DNA of 19,831 bases from Desulfobulbus sp. (GTDB lineage Bacteria > Desulfobacterota > Desulfobulbia > Desulfobulbales > Desulfobulbaceae): positions 1 through 19,831 of the forward strand of contig JAQUEZ010000103.1 in NCBI GenBank assembly GCA_028684915.1. Reading direction: 5' to 3'. The notes beneath the pieces are model-generated. The model ran no database searches. It was given only the letters and a program-made list of their open reading frames with translations, and was not told the origin of the DNA. Of this stretch, positions 16,159 through 19,831 are shown one piece after another (the stretch's first letter is position 1; every line of letters begins with the position of its first letter). The position numbers were made by a program, and so were the translations under genes.

Positions 16159-16567
16159 AGATATCCTGCCAATAATGGTCTTCCAGTTCTCGCCATGTTC
16201 TCCGCAGAAATCGTTGCCAGGGCAGTCCGTCCTCGCCCATGAGGGCAATCCCGTTTTCGGCGATTTCAGCACGCATTGCCAAGCTTGCCCGAGGGGTGTC
16301 GATGAGATCAATGGCATTTCCAGGAAGTGCCAGGGCGCTGGCCAAGTTATGGCGCAGGGTTTCGGTGCGGCTCAGTTGCATCAGCCAGTTCATATCTTTT
16401 TGCCATTGCAGGGCAATGTCCCAGTCGCTGTTTGAGGTGTGACGATTGCCGGCACGGCTGCCAACCAGAACGGCAAACTCCAGGTTGGGCTCGGCGGAGA
16501 GTGCTCGACAGACGGCGGTGATGTTATTGGGGGGCAGGGGTTGTGCTTGCTTGTGATTGCGTGCCAT
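16148..16567 (-). CDS. mntA: MntA-like nucleotidyltransferase antitoxin
   Basis: A 139-residue minimal nucleotidyltransferase of the MNT family. Seen: the intact GSX10DXD signature (Gly36, Ser37, Asp48, Asp50 within VGSRAGN through SDWDIAL), followed by a helical tail with LRHNLASALALPGNAIDLID and ending in ELEDHYWQDIYAH. In characterised pairs this enzyme adds AMP groups to HepT and blocks the toxin. The active site appears complete, unlike that of its partner. The start at ATG 16567 has no strong Shine-Dalgarno. The gene is followed by hepT with an 11-bp overlap, the usual antitoxin-toxin order for this family. The pair interrupts a run of glycosyltransferase genes. Confidence 0.88.
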   Translation of the reverse strand: MARNHKQAQPLPPNNITAVCRALSAEPNLEFAVLVGSRAGNRHTSNSDWDIALQWQKDMNWLMQLSRTETLRHNLASALALPGNAIDLIDTPRASLAMRAEIAENGIALMGEDGLPWQRFLRRTWRELEDHYWQDIYAH

Positions 16568-16685
16568 GGAATCAGCTTGGATCTGAATTTTTTCTGGTCG
16601 GTTGCTTTGCCATTATACAGCCGACGCCATGAAAACAACAGGGAGTTGATTGTGCGGGCAGAGAAGTGGTCAGAATCCAACTAAA

Positions 16686-16917
16686 GTGTGGCAATAGGTA
16701 CAGCAGGTCAATATTTATCGGGTAGGAGGAGGTGGAAATCTCAAGGGTCTCATATGTACCACCGTGCTGGAGGTAAAGTTGTGGGTGCAAAGAAGTGATG
16801 GGTAAGTGTATCTCTGCTGATAGAAGGCGCCGGAGCCAGGATGAGAATTATTCCAATCAGCGAAATGAGCAAAGAGTAAAGGGTGAGAGGTAGATGTAAA
16901 TTCTTTGATGGAGACAA
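16686..16917 (-). pseudogene. Frameshifted N-terminal remnant of a GT39/ArnT-like glycosyltransferase
   Basis: Translation of this 232-base stretch matches residues 1 to about 75 of the intact GT at 14040-15749. The frame beginning at a possible TTG (16917) gives a hydrophobic TM1 (SLLISLIGIILILAPAPS), then SRDTLTHHFFAP. One extra A shifts the frame, after which QLYLQHGGTYETLEIS and SSYPINIDLLYLLPH follow. By hand, 26 of 42 residues agree with the intact protein from its RDALTHH onward, once the frame is corrected. The similarity ends near 16686, about 120 bases before mntA. So a second, diverged GT gene was truncated here. It starts directly after the stop of the VKOR gene and is 62% identical over that span, too diverged to be a recent duplication. 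Confidence 0.82.
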
Positions 16918-16923
16918 GTTTTT

Positions 16924-18081
16924 TTAATTGAGAACTTCCTTTAAAATTTCCGGTGGAAGAGTGCCGCTATACACTTTGCCTTCGATTACAAATGCGGGCG
17001 TTCCTGTTATACCCAATTTCATTCCATGCCATACATCATACCGTAAAATTTCTTTTACTTCTTTTGATTCTAATGCCCAGGCAAGCTCTTCTGCTGGTAT
17101 ATCTATTTTTTCAGAAACAATTTTGAGATCAAATGATTTCTTGTTGCGACCAAGTTCGTAGAGTAAATCATTTGTTTGCCAGAACTTCTGTTTACTTAAT
17201 GCATAGATGGCCAATTGAGCCATTTTTCCAGACCCTACGTGGAAAGGTTCGGGGACAACAACAGAGTTTACTTCATTATCCATAGGGTAGTGATGGTGAA
17301 CTAGGCGAATACGATCTGGATATTGGGCAATCAGTTGTCGAAGGTTATAATGGGTTTTATAGCATTGGAAGCATTGATAGTCTGTGTATTCATCTATGGT
17401 GAGTTTTGGTTGTTTGGCTCCAATCCACGGGTGGCCTTCTTTTGTGATGCCCGTTAAAATGCTTTCGCTTAGGGGCGGTGGAGAATATTGCCAATAAGGA
17501 GGTATGCTGATTATAGAAACGGCAACAGTTGTAAAGAAAACAAAAAATATGATTTTGTTTGGCGTGCTGGACTTTAAGTAAAGGATGGATGTTTTGATAT
17601 TTGCAACCAGTGTGCCGTTACCGAACCGACGATGTGTAATCCAAGAGAAAAAACAAAGAAAAAAGCTGATAGTGTAGCTTGAAATACATAAAATACAGTA
17701 GGCGTGAATTTTTATTGCTGTTATGTACCAAAAATATACGGAGATGATTGAAAATACCAAACTTAGGATGGTGAGAACACTCCACCTTGGTGCCATCGCT
17801 AAAGGAAATCTATATGTTGGTATGAGGAGGAGAATAAAAAAAAGATATCCTATCACTCCCCAAACAGCAACAGGGAGGCCAAAAAGAATAGACCATGGAC
17901 TTTGGGCAACCGTATCACAATTGATTGTTTGGCTGATGGCACAAAAGCTTGAATAATTTATGTTGGTGTAGCTCTGGTAGTGAGACCACGAGAGATATAA
18001 AGTGACCCCTAGCCCTGATAAGCATAAAAGAGCAATTATAGCTGAATAAAAACGATACGAGCGCGGGGGAGGGGGGCTCAT
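16924..18081 (-). CDS. VKOR-DsbA fusion: thiol oxidase with thioredoxin-fold domain
   Basis: A 385-residue membrane protein that should form disulfides in the periplasm. Residues 10-150 are the VKOR domain: five hydrophobic helices, a loop Cys pair (Cys47 and Cys55, FCAISQTINCD), and the quinone-side CILC (Cys129, Cys132). After one more membrane helix (about 176-193), residues 225-385 form a DsbA-like thioredoxin fold with CFQC (Cys237, Cys240), VHHHYP and the cis-proline motif GTPAFV (Pro362). Oxidation would flow from substrate to CFQC to VKOR to quinone. It lies 125 bp after the pilin stop, beyond a terminator. The pilin has exactly two cysteines, so it is a plausible substrate. The ATG has no Shine-Dalgarno and is followed by runs of six and five C. 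The gene is AT-rich (17 of 60 bases are G/C at 17641-17700). Confidence 0.92.
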   Translation of the reverse strand: MSPPPPRSYRFYSAIIALLCLSGLGVTLYLSWSHYQSYTNINYSSFCAISQTINCDTVAQSPWSILFGLPVAVWGVIGYLFFILLLIPTYRFPLAMAPRWSVLTILSLVFSIISVYFWYITAIKIHAYCILCISSYTISFFLCFFSWITHRRFGNGTLVANIKTSILYLKSSTPNKIIFFVFFTTVAVSIISIPPYWQYSPPPLSESILTGITKEGHPWIGAKQPKLTIDEYTDYQCFQCYKTHYNLRQLIAQYPDRIRLVHHHYPMDNEVNSVVVPEPFHVGSGKMAQLAIYALSKQKFWQTNDLLYELGRNKKSFDLKIVSEKIDIPAEELAWALESKEVKEILRYDVWHGMKLGITGTPAFVIEGKVYSGTLPPEILKEVLN

Positions 18082-18099
18082 GGTAGATAACTATATTTT

Positions 18100-18153
18100 C
18101 TTGTAAAATAAAAAATAGCAAAGGAGAGGTGGTTTCCCGTCCCCTCCTTTGCT
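18100..18153 (-). terminator. Intrinsic terminator of the pilin gene
   Basis: On the minus strand AGCAAAGGAG (18153-18144) and CTCCTTTGCT (18126-18117) form a perfect ten-base-pair stem around a 17-base loop. The sequence ATTTTTTATTTT follows at once. It lies 53 bp after the pilin stop and ahead of the VKOR start, so most pilin transcripts should end here. Confidence 0.85.
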
Positions 18154-18158
18154 TGGTT

Positions 18159-18193
18159 AACTATTTGCAATGCGAATAGTTTTTGTTTTTTAG
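18159..18193 (+). terminator. Second hairpin with T run, plus-strand terminator
   Basis: AACTATTTGC at 18159-18168 and GCGAATAGTT at 18172-18181 pair over ten positions (one G-T) with a three-base loop. On the plus strand a T-rich run (TTTGTTTTTT) follows at once, so this could terminate transcription toward the pilin gene. On the minus strand it is an extra hairpin in the pilin mRNA 3' end. Confidence 0.6.
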
Positions 18194-18205
18194 GAAAAAT
18201 TTGTT

Positions 18206-18643
18206 TTACATTGTTTTTGTGTACGTACCACCGAGCGCGCCACTCCACGGCGGGTTTCCTACAGCGGTCTGGTAGCTTACAGGGCAACGGCTACTCCCGT
18301 CCTTGACAACAATAGTTACAACCGATGGGGTTCCGCCCATGCTTACAGTGGCTGTGTTTAGTTTGGTAAGCTTAAGGTCCGTTCCTCCAGCAAAGACGAC
18401 AGGGTTCACATTTGTTTGAGTTGTCCATGTTACATTGGTTGGGATAGCGAAATAATCTGAAATCCCAGCTGCTATGGCGTTGGCATCAGATTCTGCAGCT
18501 GAACAGAACGATTTGTCTCTATACGAAATAAAGTTCGGGATAGCAATCGCCGCCAAAATACCGATAATAGCGATAACGATCATCAACTCGATCAGGGTAA
18601 AGCCTTTTTCGTTTGCCTGCAGTCTTAGTTTGTTCAGTGTCAT
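18206..18643 (-). CDS. pilA: Type IV pilin PilA (type IVa prepilin)
   Basis: A 145-residue major-type prepilin. Seen: 14-residue leader ending in NEKG, cleavage before Phe (G/FTLIELM), Glu5 of the mature chain, and the hydrophobic spine [20 protein letters not shown]. The mature protein is 131 residues, longer than the short, split Geobacter nanowire pilin. Cys33 and Cys106 (FCSAAES and SSRCPVSY) are the only cysteines, likely forming one disulfide, unlike the usual close C-terminal pair. The start is at ATG 18643, with GGAGGG at 18656-18651 seven bases upstream; the 32-residue open frame further upstream is not translated because it crosses the promoter. A near-consensus sigma-54 site lies 80 bp upstream. 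It is followed by its own terminator and then VKOR-DsbA. A minor pilin is the alternative reading. Confidence 0.94.
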   Translation of the reverse strand: MTLNKLRLQANEKGFTLIELMIVIAIIGILAAIAIPNFISYRDKSFCSAAESDANAIAAGISDYFAIPTNVTWTTQTNVNPVVFAGGTDLKLTKLNTATVSMGGTPSVVTIVVKDGSSRCPVSYQTAVGNPPWSGALGGTYTKTM

Positions 18644-18722
18644 GTGGGTACCCTCCGATAGGTGTGTGTTGGTTGCCGCTGGCCCGTCGTTGGCTGGCGG
18701 AATTTTTTCGTTGCCAACACTT

Positions 18723-18738
18723 AGCACTGTGCGTGCCA
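18723..18738 (-). promoter_or_regulatory. Sigma-54 promoter of pilA
   Basis: On the minus strand TGGCACGCACAGTGCT matches the sigma-54 consensus TGGCAC-N5-TTGC(A/T) at every fixed position except the first T of the -12 element. Both invariant pairs, GG at -24 and GC at -12, are present at correct spacing. Transcription would start near 18712, about 70 bases before the pilA ATG. PilR/sigma-54 control of pilin genes is well known in this kind of bacterium. Confidence 0.85.
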
Positions 18739-18848
18739 ATTCTTCGTTTGTCTCAATTTTTCATTTCTTTCGGCTTGTTATCAGCTTTCCTTTGTCTTTT
18801 TGCAACGCGCCTCCTACAATGCACTCACGCTAACGGCCCTTTGCTGCT

Positions 18849-18881
18849 GACAAGGATTGTCTTGGACTGACAATATTTGTC
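18849..18881. promoter_or_regulatory. Tandem dyads, candidate enhancer-binding sites for pilA
   Basis: Two copies of GACAA-N3-TTGTC lie at 18849-18861 and 18869-18881, with centres 20 bases apart (about two helical turns). The second extends to TGACAA-TAT-TTGTCA. They sit roughly 145-165 bases upstream of the predicted pilA start of transcription, a usual distance for an NtrC-type activator, and 35-67 bases before the sensor kinase start, so both genes could be controlled. Confidence 0.7.
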
Positions 18882-18915
18882 ACCAGTGAGCGGTCCTTCT
18901 GTTTTTTCTCCTGTG

Positions 18916-19831
18916 ATGGGTGCCTGCGTCGTGCGTCTTGGTTTGAAATTCCATGTCACTGCTACGCTTTGCGTGCTGCTCGCCTTGGCGACGGTGCTGA
19001 CCTTTTTTGTCGTCGTTTCGTTTTGGCTGCGCGAATCCGCCTTGTCCTTGGCGCGGGAAAAGGAGTTGGAGTTGATGCTTTTGGCGGAGCAACAGGAGGC
19101 GCTTCTTCCCCAGGGCGGCATGGCTGCGCCTGTGTTTCTCGCCGCCTTGGTTGCTGAAGGCGTCAAAATTTCTGGAGCCGCCGTTGGTTGTTTTCAGGCT
19201 GAGGGCGCGACTGTCGCCTGTTCTGGCGACGATGACGCGAACCTCGATTCCCTGAAGCAAACCTTGGCTGTGTCCTTTCGGTCGGGCAAGAGCGTGCGCT
19301 CTTTAGGCGGCCTGGCCTGGGTTGCTTGTGTGCCCGGCAAAGAACATCTGGACGTCGCCCTGCGACTGAAAACCCCGGATCAATCCGTCGGAGCAATTGC
19401 GCTGCGATACGCCCTAGAGCCGCATTATGCAAAAATTCGTTCTTTGCAGCGCTACATAGCCGGTTATCTTGGGGTGAATTTGATCATATTGCTGGTTGTC
19501 GGTTTTTATCGCTTTCGTGCCCGCATCTTTCAACCTTTGGAACATTTAATCCGCCTGACCGATTCCTATATCGATGAACGCAGCGTGCCTTTTCTCGCTT
19601 TGCAGGGCGGCGACGAGTTGGAGCAGTTGGCCGGATCGATGCAGCAGATGTTAAGGCGCATCCAGGCGGATCGAGAAAAGCTGCAGCAACATGTTGATTC
19701 CCTCCAGGGGGCAAATCAGCAATTGATTGCGCGGCGCGAGGAGATGGTGCGTACAGAAAAATTGTCTTCGGTCGGCAGGCTGGCTGCCGGTTTGGCCCAT
19801 GAAATCGGCAATCCGATTGGGATTGTGCAGG
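18916..19831 (+). CDS. Sensor histidine kinase, NtrB/PilS-like (cut by window end)
   Basis: The frame stays open from ATG 18916 to the last base, 305 codons, and the gene continues beyond the window. Seen: TM1 at about residues 14-36, a periplasmic sensor region of roughly 140 residues with no domain I recognise, TM2 at about 178-198, a HAMP linker (FQPLEHLIRLTDSYIDE and DELEQLAGSMQQM), a coiled-coil stretch (ADREKLQQHVDSLQ), and the HisKA H-box with GRLAAGLAHEIGNP, where His295 is the phosphorylation site. HEIGNP is typical of kinases that pair with sigma-54 response regulators. It is divergent from pilA. No Shine-Dalgarno precedes the ATG; GTG 18913 and GTG 18886 are in-frame alternatives. 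The ATP-binding domain is outside. Base composition is G/C-rich (39 of 60 at 19081-19140), unlike the VKOR gene. Confidence 0.9.
   Translation, partial: MGACVVRLGLKFHVTATLCVLLALATVLTFFVVVSFWLRESALSLAREKELELMLLAEQQEALLPQGGMAAPVFLAALVAEGVKISGAAVGCFQAEGATVACSGDDDANLDSLKQTLAVSFRSGKSVRSLGGLAWVACVPGKEHLDVALRLKTPDQSVGAIALRYALEPHYAKIRSLQRYIAGYLGVNLIILLVVGFYRFRARIFQPLEHLIRLTDSYIDERSVPFLALQGGDELEQLAGSMQQMLRRIQADREKLQQHVDSLQGANQQLIARREEMVRTEKLSSVGRLAAGLAHEIGNPIGIVQ

Noticed and set aside
16159..16317. In-frame upstream extension of hepT
   Set aside because: It covers mntA, has no family similarity, and the ATG at 16158 gives the normal HepT length.
16568..16685. Possible coding remnant between mntA and the GT fragment
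   Set aside because: Frames here are open for short stretches only, and none shows similarity to the intact GT or to another family I recognise.
18062..18081. Runs of six and five C just after the VKOR start codon, as a phase-variation tract
   Set aside because: The runs are too short for usual contingency loci and are interrupted by a T, so this is only a curiosity.
1..19831. CRISPR arrays, tRNA or rRNA genes, and transposases
   Set aside because: No regularly spaced repeats, cloverleaf or rRNA-like sequence, and no transposase motif were seen on either strand.

Overview
The window is the end of a surface-polysaccharide (LPS O-antigen type) locus next to a type IV pilin locus in a Gram-negative bacterium. 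A class III type IVa pilin with a sigma-54 promoter, a divergent NtrB/PilS-type sensor kinase, a winged-helix/nucleotidyltransferase regulator beside sugar genes, and mixed base composition all fit the Desulfuromonadia/Geobacter side of the Desulfobacterota. That placement is inference; no rRNA or core marker is present.

Layout. 1-3139 runs on the plus strand: rfbC (dTDP-rhamnose epimerase), about 420 bp without a gene that holds a REP-like hairpin, a membrane-anchored polyprenyl-phosphate glycosyltransferase, and a GT4 glycosyltransferase. From 18643 down to 3084 everything runs on the minus strand. In order of transcription this is: a two-cysteine pilin with its own terminator; a VKOR-DsbA fusion; a frameshifted remnant of a GT39/ArnT-type glycosyltransferase; an MntA-HepT toxin-antitoxin pair; the intact GT39-type enzyme; a wHTH-nucleotidyltransferase regulator with a palindrome just upstream; then a tightly packed sugar operon (fcl, gmd, wzx, zinc-ribbon methyltransferase, GT2, cupin, DegT aminotransferase, TylM1-like methyltransferase, two GT-B glycosyltransferases). 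The two blocks converge and overlap by 56 bp at 3084-3139. At the right edge a sensor histidine kinase on the plus strand runs out of the window, divergent from the pilin.

How the genes fit together. Gmd makes GDP-4-keto-6-deoxymannose. Fcl turns it into GDP-L-fucose, and the DegT enzyme can turn it into a GDP-4-amino sugar (GDP-perosamine type). The methyltransferase overlapping the aminotransferase gene resembles N-methyltransferases of amino sugars, so an N-methylated amino sugar is a reasonable prediction. Several GTs assemble the repeat unit and Wzx flips it. The polyprenyl-phosphate GT and the GT39 enzyme could form a second, periplasmic sugar-transfer route. No initiating transferase, Wzy or Wzz is visible here.

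The most interesting features are the pilin regulatory region (near-perfect sigma-54 site plus two tandem dyads about 20 bp apart), the pairing of a two-Cys pilin with a VKOR-DsbA oxidase, a HepT toxin that lacks the first arginine of its catalytic motif beside the remnant of a second GT39 gene, and the candidate N-methylated GDP-amino-sugar branch.
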